Positions 56,352 to 64,000 of a stretch of DNA of 64,000 bases are shown here, piece after piece. The notes beneath the pieces were generated by a model that saw nothing but the letters and a program-made list of their open reading frames with translations, had not been told where the DNA came from and made no database searches. Each line of letters begins with the position of its first letter. The first letter of the stretch is position 1. Where the stretch lies: the NCBI RefSeq assembly GCF_015595025.1, contig NZ_JADNRL010000019.1:79641-143640 (forward strand), in the 5' to 3' direction. The stretch is from Halomonas sp. KAO (GTDB lineage Bacteria; Pseudomonadota; Gammaproteobacteria; Pseudomonadales; Halomonadaceae). The translations under genes and the position numbers were made by a program.

Positions 56352-57788
56352 ATGCGCCTGACTCTGCCACGCCCCGCCATCTCCCGGCTGGGCATCAAGC
56401 TGTTCGTGGTCATCCTGTCGGTGAATGTGGCCATCTCGGGCCTGGTGTTCCTGGCGGTGTCACGAAGCCTCGACCAGGGCTTCCTCGAGTATCTGGACAA
56501 GACCCAGACCCAGCGCGCCGAGACCATCGTCAAGGGTCTCGCCGATGAGTGGTCACGCCGCGGCGACTGGCAGTGGCTACGCGCCTCGCCCCGAGCCTGG
56601 TACCGTCTGGTGCGTCACCAGCTATGGCCAGGTGCCGGTCCTCCGCCGATGGGGCTGGAGCGGCGACTGGGCGACCCCAAGGACTTCGTGCTTCACGATG
56701 CCGAGGGATTGCCGGTAATCGGCCTGCCCCCCAACAACGACGAGGAAGCCGCCACCCTGCACTGGCTGCCCATCGAGCACGAGGGTCAACGGGTCGGGAC
56801 CCTCGGTTACCGCCCGCCGGAGCAGCTGATGGCCCGCATGGAGCACGTCTTCCTGACCCGCCAGCAGCGTAACCTGGGCATCATTACCGGCGCTCTCGGC
56901 CTGGCCTCGCTGCTGCTGGCCGGCGGTCTCTCCTGGTGGCTGGGGCGCCGTACCCGCGGCATGGCCCAGGCCACCCTGCGCCTGACCGAAGGGGATTACA
57001 GCATCCGCCTGCCAGAGCGCGGCCGTGATGAACTGTCTCGCCTCTCGCGTGACTTCAATATCCTCGCCGCCACCCTGGAAGCCAGTCGTGAGGCGCGCAG
57101 CCGCTGGGTCTCGGATATTGCCCACGAGCTGCGTACACCGCTGGCGGTGCTGCGCGGAGAGATCGAGGCGATGCAGGACGGCATCCGGCCCCTGGAGCAC
57201 GAAAGCCTGCACTCGCTCTCCCAGGAGGTGAAGCAGCTCGAGCGCCTGGTCGCCGACCTGCGGCTGCTCTCGCAAAGTGATGCCGGCGCCCTGGAGGTTC
57301 AGCTGGCACCACTCAATATCGCCGACAGCTTGCGCCAGCGTCTCGACGAAGGCAGCGGCTGGCTCGACGACAACGGCCTTATCCTGGCGCAAGACATCCC
57401 CGAGTCGGCCTGGATACGTGGTGATGCCAGCCGGCTGCGGCAGCTATGGAGCAACCTGCTGGATAACACCTGCGCCTACACGCACTCCCCCGGGCAACTG
57501 CACATCAGCCTCGAAAGCGGCCCCCGTGGCGTCCGAATCCTGTGGGATGACAGCGCACCGGGGGTCCCGGACTCCCAGCTGTCGCGGCTCTCCGAACGCC
57601 TCTACCGGGTCGAGGGGTCGCGCAGCCGGGCTAGCGGTGGCAGTGGTCTGGGACTCTCCATTGCCACCGCCCTGGTGAAGGCCCACGGCGGCCGGATGAC
57701 CGCTGCCCCTTCGCCACTGGGTGGGTTACGCTGGATCCTGAGCTTCCCGCCTCTCGATGACGCCACGCTCGAGGAGAAGAGAGCATGA
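56352..57788 (+). CDS. baeS: Envelope-stress sensor histidine kinase
   Basis: 478 residues from ATG 56352. Two membrane segments (about 15-38 and 177-198) flank a periplasmic sensor; a HAMP domain (about 200-250) follows. The phospho-accepting His is in VSDIAHELRTPLAVLRGEIE; the ATPase part includes QLWSNLLDNTCAYT and SGGSGLGLSIATALVKAHGG. The SDIAHELRTPLAVLRGEIEA wording is typical of BaeS. It overlaps baeR by four bases. The spy-like gene after baeR supports an envelope-stress role. Confidence 0.9.
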   Translation: MRLTLPRPAISRLGIKLFVVILSVNVAISGLVFLAVSRSLDQGFLEYLDKTQTQRAETIVKGLADEWSRRGDWQWLRASPRAWYRLVRHQLWPGAGPPPMGLERRLGDPKDFVLHDAEGLPVIGLPPNNDEEAATLHWLPIEHEGQRVGTLGYRPPEQLMARMEHVFLTRQQRNLGIITGALGLASLLLAGGLSWWLGRRTRGMAQATLRLTEGDYSIRLPERGRDELSRLSRDFNILAATLEASREARSRWVSDIAHELRTPLAVLRGEIEAMQDGIRPLEHESLHSLSQEVKQLERLVADLRLLSQSDAGALEVQLAPLNIADSLRQRLDEGSGWLDDNGLILAQDIPESAWIRGDASRLRQLWSNLLDNTCAYTHSPGQLHISLESGPRGVRILWDDSAPGVPDSQLSRLSERLYRVEGSRSRASGGSGLGLSIATALVKAHGGRMTAAPSPLGGLRWILSFPPLDDATLEEKRA

Positions 57789-58498
57789 CCCAAGCCGAGC
57801 ATCCTCAACGCATCCTGATCGTCGAGGATGAACCCAAGATCGCCCGTCTGGTGGCCGACTACCTGGCCGGCAGTGGCTTCGAGCCCCATCACCTGGACCA
57901 TGGCAACAGCGTGTTACCGTGGCTGGAGGAGGCGCGCCAGGCCGCCGAGGGACCGGCGCTGGTGCTCCTCGACCTGATGCTGCCCGGCACCGACGGCCTA
58001 ACCCTGTGTCGCGAGATCCGTCAGCGCTGGCCTGCCCTGCCGGTGATCATGCTTACCGCCCGGGTCGAGGAGGTCGACCGCCTGCTGGGACTCGAACTGG
58101 GCGCCGATGACTACATCTGCAAGCCGTTCAGTCCGCGAGAGGTCGTCGCCAGGGTCAAGGCGGTGCTGCGCCGCACCCAGCTGGCCAATGAGCCTGACAC
58201 CCTGGGCAGTGACCTGATACTCGATGAGGAGGGCTGGCGTGCCCTGGCGGATGGGCACGACCTCTCGCTTACCGCCGTGGAGTACCAGCTGCTCAAGGTG
58301 ATGATGCATGCCCCGGGGCGTATCTTTTCCCGTGACCAGCTGATGGATCATATGTACCGGGACCACCGCATCGTCTCCGAGCGCACCGTCGACAGCCACG
58401 TCAAGAAACTGCGCAGAAAGATTGCCGATATATGGCCCGAGCGCGAGGTGATCCGCTCCGTCTACGGGGTCGGCTACAAGTATCAGCCCGAGGAGTGA
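57785..58498 (+). CDS. baeR: Response regulator of the Bae system
   Basis: 237 residues, OmpR class. Receiver domain (about 8-125): acidic pair in ILIVEDEPKIARLVADYL, phosphorylated Asp in LVLLDLMLPGTDGL, Lys in DDYICKPFSPREVVARV. Winged-helix DNA-binding domain (about 138-235): LTAVEYQLLKVMMHAPGRIF and VDSHVKKLRRKIADIWPE. It overlaps baeS, so both are cotranslated. Confidence 0.93.
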   Translation: MTQAEHPQRILIVEDEPKIARLVADYLAGSGFEPHHLDHGNSVLPWLEEARQAAEGPALVLLDLMLPGTDGLTLCREIRQRWPALPVIMLTARVEEVDRLLGLELGADDYICKPFSPREVVARVKAVLRRTQLANEPDTLGSDLILDEEGWRALADGHDLSLTAVEYQLLKVMMHAPGRIFSRDQLMDHMYRDHRIVSERTVDSHVKKLRRKIADIWPEREVIRSVYGVGYKYQPEE

Positions 58499-58590
58499 CC
58501 TGCACCACCTTTGCACCTTCGCTGCATGACCCTTGCACAGGACCGGTGCAGAGTAGTCCTTGTCAACCTAGGAGAAACAGGAGTCTTCCC

Positions 58591-59271
58591 ATGCAGACCA
58601 GACGCTACCGCAAGATGCTTGCCCCCGCCCTCCTCGCCATGGCGATCGCCCCGCTGGCACTCCAGGCAAGCGCTGCGCCCGGCGCCGGCGAGCATGCCGA
58701 GAGCCGCCAGCAGTGGCAGGAAGCCCGCGCCGAACGCCACGCCGAGAAACGCGCTGAACTCTTCGAGCGTGCCGGACTCGATGCGGAGACTCGCGAAGCC
58801 CTCGAGAGTGCCCACCGCGAACATCGCGAAGCGATGGCCGAGCTGCGCGAGGAGCATCGTGAGCGTATCGACGAGTTGCTCAGTGACGAGCAGCGGAGCG
58901 CTCTCGACGAGGCACGCCGCGAGATGCACGAGGAGCACCATGCCAACAGGCACCAGCCCTCGGCCGAGGATCTGCAGCACCGCATGCGTGCGATGGTCGA
59001 CGGCTGGGACCTCTCCGACGAGGAGCGTGACGAGCTGCGCGAACTGCGCCAGGCTCACTATGCCGAGATGGCCGAGTTGCGCGATCGTGACTTCGACTCC
59101 CGTGAAGAGCGTCGCGAGGCTTACCAGGAGCTGCGCGACGAGCATCGAGCCGCACTGGCCGAGCTGCTGACCGATGAACAGCTCGAGGAGATGCAGCAGG
59201 CCGCCCGCATGGCCCACGGCAAGGGGCACGGTCAAGGTCACGGTCACCATGCTGGCAATGGCAACGACTGA
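58591..59271 (+). CDS. Spy/CpxP-like periplasmic chaperone
   Basis: 226 residues with a signal peptide (about 1-29, LALQASAAPG). The mature protein is almost entirely charged alpha-helix with LTxxQ-like motifs LLSDEQRSAL and LLTDEQLEEM, and two similar halves, each about 80 residues (LDAETREALESAHREHREAM and LSDEERDELRELRQAHYAEM). The tail is rich in His and Gly (GKGHGQGHGHH) and may bind metal. Spy is a known BaeR target, and this gene follows baeR by 92 bases. Confidence 0.85.
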   Translation: MQTRRYRKMLAPALLAMAIAPLALQASAAPGAGEHAESRQQWQEARAERHAEKRAELFERAGLDAETREALESAHREHREAMAELREEHRERIDELLSDEQRSALDEARREMHEEHHANRHQPSAEDLQHRMRAMVDGWDLSDEERDELRELRQAHYAEMAELRDRDFDSREERREAYQELRDEHRAALAELLTDEQLEEMQQAARMAHGKGHGQGHGHHAGNGND

Positions 59272-59295
59272 TACGCTACGCTGAACCAGTATCAT

Positions 59296-59324
59296 AAAGG
59301 GCCGGGACACACCCGGCCCCCTTT
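59296..59324 (+). terminator. Terminator of the baeSR-spy region
   Basis: AAAGGGCCGGG (59296-59306) pairs with CCCGGCCC.CTTT (to 59324) around ACACA, ending in CTTTC. Confidence 0.7.
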
Positions 59325-59376
59325 CATGCTGGCTGATGACTGCTGGCTGATGACCGATAGCTACCGGATCCTGCCA

Positions 59377-60138
59377 ATGACGACTGACCGCAGACACCAG
59401 GGACCGGCCTTCAAGATGGCCCTGACCGGAGGCATCCTCGCCACCCTGGCGGCCCTGGCGATGGCCCTCTCCGGCCCGGCCTACCGCATGGATCTGCTTA
59501 CCCTGGGGAATGCCTTCGGCCTGCTGCGCTACGCGGCCTTTACCGCCCTCGGTGCTGCGGGACTGGGTCTGGTGGCTCTGCTGATTGCCCTCGTCACTCG
59601 TCGCGCCCTGCCCGCCCTGCTCGGCAGCCTGGTGATACTGGCCGGTGGAGCACTGGTCGCCATGCCCTGGCTGCAGCTTCAGCAGGCCCAGGCGGTGCCG
59701 CCGATCCATGACATCACCACCGATATGCAGGACCCGCCCGCCTTCGTGGCTCTGATCGAGGCACGCAGGGCCGCGCCCAATGCGGTGGAGTATCCCGGCC
59801 AAACGACCGCACAGCAGCAGCGCGACGCCTATCCGGCGATCCAGCCACTGATACTCGATGCGCCTCTAGAGGCGGTACTAGAGGCCGCCGAAGCCGGGGT
59901 AGCCAGTGCCGGGTGGGAGATTGCCGCGGTCAGTGACACAAGAATCGAGGCCACGGCAACCACGACCTGGTTCGGTTTCAAGGATGATGTGGTGATCCGA
60001 CTGAACGAGACGGATGACGGCACTCGAGTAGACATGCGCTCCGCCTCCCGTCTGGGGGTCAGCGACCTCGGCACCAACGCGGCGCGCATCCTGACCTTTA
60101 TGGACGACCTGGTGCGACGCCTGGAGTCGACTGACTAA
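59377..60138 (+). CDS. DUF1499 domain membrane protein
   Basis: 253 residues from ATG 59377. Three membrane segments (about 12-33, 47-72 and 80-100) are followed by the DUF1499 domain (about 120-250): YPAIQPLILDAPLEAVLEAA, IEATATTTWFGFKDDVVIRL and GTRVDMRSASRLGVSDLGTN. The function of this domain is not known. The frame is open 17 codons upstream, where the DNA is taken up by the preceding terminator and tandem GCTGGCTGATGA elements. Confidence 0.85.
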   Translation: MTTDRRHQGPAFKMALTGGILATLAALAMALSGPAYRMDLLTLGNAFGLLRYAAFTALGAAGLGLVALLIALVTRRALPALLGSLVILAGGALVAMPWLQLQQAQAVPPIHDITTDMQDPPAFVALIEARRAAPNAVEYPGQTTAQQQRDAYPAIQPLILDAPLEAVLEAAEAGVASAGWEIAAVSDTRIEATATTTWFGFKDDVVIRLNETDDGTRVDMRSASRLGVSDLGTNAARILTFMDDLVRRLESTD

Positions 60139-60162
60139 CTAATCTTTCGGGGCTCGCAGGTA

Positions 60163-60189
60163 GGCCGGCTGACATCCGTCAGGCCGGCC
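60163..60189. terminator. Convergent hairpin after DUF1499
   Basis: GGCCGGC-TGAC and GTCA-GGCCGGCC pair around ATCC, with one bulged base, between two converging genes. Confidence 0.65.
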
Positions 60190-60197
60190 CGAACACA

Positions 60198-60650
60198 TTA
60201 TTCGAAGGTGGCGCAGACATCAGCCTGCTCTGCTGGCCGATGAGTGTCTTCATGGGTCAGTGCTTCGCTGGTGGCGTCCAGCGATACGTTCCACTGATGG
60301 TCGGTGTCCTTGGGATCGCAGGTTCCTTCGCTGCCGCCACCGAAGTTGGAGTCGATCCAGTAGTGCACCTCGTAGTTGCCGTCCTCCTTCAGCACGCCGG
60401 GAAAGTCAAACGAGAAGGCCGGGGCCTCGTCGGCGGAGACGGTACCGGATTTCGTGGCTACCACCTCGCCGGAACCGGCGTCGACGACGGCGGCATGGAT
60501 CTCCTGGCCGCCATGCGGGCCATTGAAGGTATCATCACCCTCGAAGGTCAGGTCATGGCCATCGTTGGCCATCGCCAAGGGAGCGACGAACAGCAGTGAG
60601 AGCAGCATATACCGAAGCGGAGTCTTGCCGGATAGCGCTGAAGTTGTCAT
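60198..60650 (-). CDS. Secreted protein of unknown function
   Basis: 150 residues with a signal peptide (about 12-28, LLSLLFVAPLAMAND). The mature domain is beta-rich: GGQEIHAAVVDAGSGEVVAT, FSFDFPGVLKEDGNYEVHYW and GTCDPKDTDHQWNV. Two Cys may form a disulfide. It resembles small immunoglobulin-like periplasmic proteins but I recognise no named family. Start ATG 60650 has AGAGG six bases upstream. Confidence 0.7.
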   Translation of the reverse strand: MTTSALSGKTPLRYMLLSLLFVAPLAMANDGHDLTFEGDDTFNGPHGGQEIHAAVVDAGSGEVVATKSGTVSADEAPAFSFDFPGVLKEDGNYEVHYWIDSNFGGGSEGTCDPKDTDHQWNVSLDATSEALTHEDTHRPAEQADVCATFE

Positions 60651-60899
60651 CTCACACCTCTTTTAACATATTCAGATAAGCGATCGGGTCCGATGGACCT
60701 AAGCCCAGCGTAGACCATTCTCGGTACCACTTCGCTCCATCCTGGCCATGCCCCGGCGGAATCAAAAGAATAACAACGGGCTATCATTCAGGAAGGCCCC
60801 GGTCCGGTTCACCAGTTAAGCGAACCAGGCAACCTTGCGGCATCGCAACATAAAGGCGTAACGTAACGGCTCCGCTATTTAGCAAGCAAAGGAGTTGCC

Positions 60900-62642
60900 A
60901 TGGCTCGCTCCTCCGATAACAACGGTTACCGGGTTCCGCTTCCTGGCAGCGCCCTTGTTGCTGCCTGGCGCCGAGGCTACGGCCTCGCCGAGCTGCGTCG
61001 CGACCTGCTCGCCGGGCTGACCATCGGCATCGTCGCCGTACCGCTATCCATGGCCCTGGCCATCGCCACCGGCGTTCCCCCCCAGCACGGCCTCTATACC
61101 GCCATCGTCGCCGGCGCGATCATCGCCCTCACCGGCGGCTCGCGCTTCAACGTCTCCGGCCCCACCGCCGCCTTCGTGGTGATCCTGTTCCCCATCGTCG
61201 CCAACCACGGCATCGGTGGACTGCTGATCGCCACCCTGATGGCCGGGCTGATCCTGATGGCCCTGGGCCTGGCGCGACTGGGTAGCCTGATACAGTTCGT
61301 CCCCTACCCGGTGGTACTGGGCTTTACCGCCGGTATCGCCGTGGTCATCGCCCTGCTGCAGCTGCCGGACTTCCTGGGGCTCTCGCTCGAGCTTGGCGAA
61401 AGCACGCCGGACAATGCGCTGCGCATCCTGAAGGCACTGCCCGAGCTGGCCCCCGCCGAGCTGAGCATCGGCCTGGTCACGCTCGCCACCCTGGTGCTGT
61501 GGCCGCGACTCAAGCTGCCGGTTCCTGCTCCGCTGGTAGGGCTCGCGGTAGGTACCCTGGCGGCCCTGGCCGCGGGAGCCGCCGGCATCGAGATCGACAC
61601 CATCGCCTCGCGCTTCAGCTGGACCCTTCACGGCGAGAGCGGCAGCGGCATTCCACCTTTCGCTCCAGGCCTGGTGCTGCCCTGGCAGCTTCCCGGTCCG
61701 GACGGCACTCCGCTGGTGGTTGACTTTGATCTGATTCGCGAACTGCTGGGCCCGGCTCTCGCCATCGCCATGCTGGGCGCCATCGAGTCGCTGCTGTGCG
61801 CCGTGGTGGCCGATGGCCTTACCCGCTCCCGCCATGACCCCAATGCCGAGCTGTTGGGCCAGGGGCTGGGCAATATGATCACGCCCTTCTTCGGTGGCAT
61901 CACCGCCACCGCGGCACTGGCACGCACCGCTACCAATATCCGCAGTGGCGCCTTCTCCCCGCTGGCCGCCGTCATTCATGCCCTGGTGGTACTGCTGGCG
62001 GTGGTACTGCTCTCCGGAGTGCTGGCCCTGGTGCCCATGGCGGCACTGGCTGCCCTGCTGTTTATCATCGCCTGGAACATGAGCGAGGCACGGCACTTCG
62101 CCCACACCCTGAAGAGTGCCCCGGCCAGCGATGTGGCCATTCTGGTGATCTGCTTCGCACTGACGGTGGTATTCGATATGGTGCTGGCGGTGGCGGTGGG
62201 CATGGGACTGGCGGCGGCGCTGTTCATCCGCCGCATGGCCGAAGTGACCCAGACTCGTCGGCTCGACGAGGGTGATCATGACGGCAGCATGGATCTGCCA
62301 CCGGAAGTGGCCCTCTACGATATCGACGGCCCGCTGTTCTTCGGCGCCGCCGAGAAGGCGATCTCGTCGCTGCAGGTCGTCGATAGGGAGATCCGCGTGA
62401 TGCTGCTCGACATGCACGACGTGCCCAGCCTCGATGCCACCGCCATCGTCGCCCTGCAGACCCTCGCCGAGGAACTGCATGAGCGTGGCATCGGCCTGGT
62501 ATTCGTGGGGCTGCCGGCACCGCTGATCCTCAAGTTGCGCCGCGCCGGCCTGCGCCGTGAAGCGGGCCGATTGGCGATGGTGACCAACCAGGGCCAGGCA
62601 CTACGCCTCGCCGAACGCTGGATGTCGGGCTCATCGGGCTAG
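60900..62642 (+). CDS. dauA: SulP family transporter, DauA-like
   Basis: 580 residues. The SulP membrane domain (about 30-430) begins RRDLLAGLTIGIVAVPLSMA and contains GGSRFNVSGPTAAFVVIL; the STAS domain (about 460-570) contains VMLLDMHDVPSLDATAIVAL. The sequence is closer to E. coli DauA (YchM), a C4-dicarboxylate carrier, than to the shorter SulP protein encoded at 8166-9653. An AAAGGAG site lies five bases before the ATG. Sulfate or bicarbonate transport cannot be excluded. Confidence 0.82.
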   Translation: MARSSDNNGYRVPLPGSALVAAWRRGYGLAELRRDLLAGLTIGIVAVPLSMALAIATGVPPQHGLYTAIVAGAIIALTGGSRFNVSGPTAAFVVILFPIVANHGIGGLLIATLMAGLILMALGLARLGSLIQFVPYPVVLGFTAGIAVVIALLQLPDFLGLSLELGESTPDNALRILKALPELAPAELSIGLVTLATLVLWPRLKLPVPAPLVGLAVGTLAALAAGAAGIEIDTIASRFSWTLHGESGSGIPPFAPGLVLPWQLPGPDGTPLVVDFDLIRELLGPALAIAMLGAIESLLCAVVADGLTRSRHDPNAELLGQGLGNMITPFFGGITATAALARTATNIRSGAFSPLAAVIHALVVLLAVVLLSGVLALVPMAALAALLFIIAWNMSEARHFAHTLKSAPASDVAILVICFALTVVFDMVLAVAVGMGLAAALFIRRMAEVTQTRRLDEGDHDGSMDLPPEVALYDIDGPLFFGAAEKAISSLQVVDREIRVMLLDMHDVPSLDATAIVALQTLAEELHERGIGLVFVGLPAPLILKLRRAGLRREAGRLAMVTNQGQALRLAERWMSGSSG

Positions 62643-62735
62643 GCTGCCCGGCTGCGTAGGCTCCAGAGGCGACTGGCCGTCAGGGCATCTTCTCGACCAT
62701 AGTAAGAGGACCCACGGCCGCTCGATGAGGTCCCC

Positions 62736-63251
62736 ATGGCCGCACTACCCGACTGGCGGGTGAGCCGCTGGCTCAACTGCGACACGCCCTTGACGCTCGG
62801 TATGCTGCGCGGGCGCGTGGTACTGGTCCATGTCTTCCAGATGCTCTGTCCCGGCTGTGTCCTCCACGGACTGCCGCAGACCCAGCGGATTGCCCGCCAG
62901 CTGGTCGATGTTCCGCTGAGCGTGGTGGGGCTTCACAGCGTCTTCGAGCACCATGACGTGATGACACCCCTTGCGCTGGCGGCCTTTCTGGCCGAGAACC
63001 GCTACACCTTCCCGGTCGGCATCGATTCCGCCAGCCGCGATGACGATCCTCGTCCATGCACGATGCGCGCCTGGGCACTGGAGGGCACTCCCACCACGCT
63101 GTTGATCGATATCCGCGGCCGGCTCCGCTACCGCCACTTCGGCATCGAGGAGGATCTGGCGCTGGGCGTGCATCTGGGCCAGTTGCTGCAGGAGGCCGAA
63201 AGGCTCGGCGCGAACGGACCTTGGGGGGCGGCGGACGACGCGAGGAGGTAG
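62736..63251 (+). CDS. Thioredoxin-fold (redoxin/TlpA-like) protein
   Basis: 171 residues without a signal peptide. VVLVHVFQMLCPGCVLHGLP contains a CxxC active site (CPGC) in the usual thioredoxin position, and EGTPTTLLIDIRGRLRYRHF holds the cis-Pro and following strand. The protein probably reduces or exchanges thiols in the cytoplasm. It is followed by creA after 51 bases. Confidence 0.82.
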   Translation: MAALPDWRVSRWLNCDTPLTLGMLRGRVVLVHVFQMLCPGCVLHGLPQTQRIARQLVDVPLSVVGLHSVFEHHDVMTPLALAAFLAENRYTFPVGIDSASRDDDPRPCTMRAWALEGTPTTLLIDIRGRLRYRHFGIEEDLALGVHLGQLLQEAERLGANGPWGAADDARR

Positions 63252-63302
63252 AATCACGCTGCCGCCAAGAGAAGACTCTCCTCGATACCGACAGGAACCC
63301 CG

Positions 63303-63791
63303 ATGCCTCGAGTTCGCTCCCGCCCTACCCCTCTACTTACCCTGGCCGCACTCTCGCTGTTGCTTGCCGGCTGTGGCAACGACAACGAGGTAGGCGATGT
63401 CTCGCTGGGCCTGTTCACCACCAAGGACATCAAGATCGAGAGCCTCACCGACCCCAAGGTTACCGGGGTGACCTGCCACCTCAGCAATATCGAGGCCGAC
63501 CTCGACTTCGCCGACCCTTCCGACAGCAGCCTAGCCTGCCGTCAGACCGGTCCCATCACCCCCGCCATGCTGGCAGATATCGACACCTCGGCGAGTGGCG
63601 AGCTGCTCTACCGCCGATCCAAGAGCGTGCTGTTCAAGAGCCTCAAGGTGCGCCGCATCTTCGACGCCGACAACCAGACGCTGCTGTATCTGGTCTACAG
63701 CACCAAGGAGACCAGCGGCAGCTTCAAGCATGCCCTGAGCAGCGTGCCACTCTGGAACACCCAGGCCTGGCAGGCGCCCGTCGGCGAGTAG
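63303..63791 (+). CDS. creA: CreA family protein
   Basis: 162 residues with a lipoprotein-like signal LLLAGCGND (Cys about 26). VGDVSLGLFTTKDIKIESL, DPKVTGVTCHLSNIEADLDF and RSKSVLFKSLKVRRIFDADN are the hallmark blocks of CreA, a conserved periplasmic protein of unknown function. The Cys at the signal end suggests lipid anchoring. Confidence 0.93.
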   Translation: MPRVRSRPTPLLTLAALSLLLAGCGNDNEVGDVSLGLFTTKDIKIESLTDPKVTGVTCHLSNIEADLDFADPSDSSLACRQTGPITPAMLADIDTSASGELLYRRSKSVLFKSLKVRRIFDADNQTLLYLVYSTKETSGSFKHALSSVPLWNTQAWQAPVGE

Positions 63792-63836
63792 GAGGGGTGT
63801 GGGCCACGCCGGATGGCGCGGCCGACAGGATCGAAG

Positions 63837-63861
63837 CCATTCGGAGCAGTGCCCCGAATGG
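63837..63861. terminator. Convergent terminator hairpin
   Basis: CCATTCGG (63837-63844) and CCGAATGG (63854-63861) are perfect 8-bp arms between creA and the converging aldehyde dehydrogenase gene. Confidence 0.65.
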
Positions 63862-63868
63862 CACGGGG

Positions 63869-64000
63869 CTAGAAGAAGCCCATCGGATTGATGTCGTAGC
63901 TGACCAGCAGGTTCTTGGTCTGCTGGTAGTGCTCGAGGGCCACCTTGTGGGTCTCGCGCCCGACGCCGGACTTCTTGTAGCCGCCGAAGGCCGCATGCGC
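63869..64000 (-). CDS. Aldehyde dehydrogenase, C-terminal end
   Basis: Only the last 43 residues lie in the window. [17 protein letters not shown] and [19 protein letters not shown] are the conserved C-terminal blocks of NAD-dependent aldehyde dehydrogenases of the ExaC/acetaldehyde type. The rest of the gene extends beyond the window. Confidence 0.88.
   Translation of the reverse strand, partial: AHAAFGGYKKSGVGRETHKVALEHYQQTKNLLVSYDINPMGFF

Noticed and set aside
61044..62480. 478-codon minus-strand frame opposite dauA
   Set aside because: Gln/His/Gly-rich antisense frame of a membrane protein, no motif.

Overview
The window is GC-rich DNA from a moderately halophilic gammaproteobacterium, most likely Halomonas or another member of the Halomonadaceae. 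The evidence is a complete ectoine-degradation set (doeA, doeB, doeX, doeC, doeD), sodium- and betaine-type symporters, an Entner-Doudoroff operon under HexR, and the general codon and GC character. It reads as ordinary chromosome. I see no rRNA, tRNA, CRISPR array, prophage or intact insertion sequence.

Layout. 0-7 kb: the 3' end of an SMP-30/gluconolactonase gene, the operon zwf-pgl-eda with divergent hexR, a sodium/solute symporter and a RidA-type deaminase. 7-13 kb: a tandem universal stress protein with a SulP transporter, a DMT exporter, and the membrane quality-control pair slipin/NfeD protease. 13-21 kb: a Cache-PAS-GGDEF diguanylate cyclase, an unusual c-type cytochrome with a long Gly-Glu-Ala-Glu tract, and a phosphotransferase followed by a YnjBCD-like ABC importer. 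21-28 kb: a sterol-desaturase-type hydroxylase, a TVP38/flavin-reductase fusion, two TIGR04283/TIGR04282-type glycosyltransferases, a permuted papain-fold amidase, an ECF sigma factor with a zinc-finger anti-sigma, DUF302 and a small secreted protein. 28.4-34.5 kb: two gene-poor stretches around a BCCT transporter/FAD amine oxidase/SnoaL/XRE-cupin cluster. 34.5-39.4 kb: a decayed gene, DinB, a small GEAE-repeat peptide ending in tyrosine, a large tubulin-tyrosine-ligase/PqqD protein, and a periplasmic rhodanese. 39.4-53.2 kb: a dehalogenase and the ectoine catabolic genes, with four genes (amidohydrolase, ATP-grasp ligase, C45 Ntn-hydrolase, large basic amino acid decarboxylase) lying between doeX and doeC. 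53.4-64 kb: ghrA, DUF3108, lysO, baeSR plus a Spy-like chaperone, DUF1499, a secreted protein, a DauA-like SulP transporter, a thioredoxin-like protein, creA and the end of an aldehyde dehydrogenase.

How the genes work together. HexR probably represses the divergent zwf operon in response to KDPG, tying glucose entry to Entner-Doudoroff flux. DoeA, DoeB, DoeD and DoeC together convert ectoine to aspartate under the Lrp-type regulator DoeX. BaeSR probably drives the Spy-like chaperone directly downstream.

The most novel feature is the 35.4-38.2 kb pair. A TTL-type ATP-grasp enzyme carries a PqqD-like peptide-recognition domain and a C-terminal region that may be a degenerate HprK-like domain. 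Next to it is a 108-residue peptide whose leader is followed by an Ala/Glu/Gly repeat ending in Gly-Ala-Tyr, much like an alpha-tubulin tail. The same leader and repeat recur about 19 kb away at the front of the c-type cytochrome. This suggests an undescribed ribosomal-peptide or protein-tail modification system with at least two substrates.
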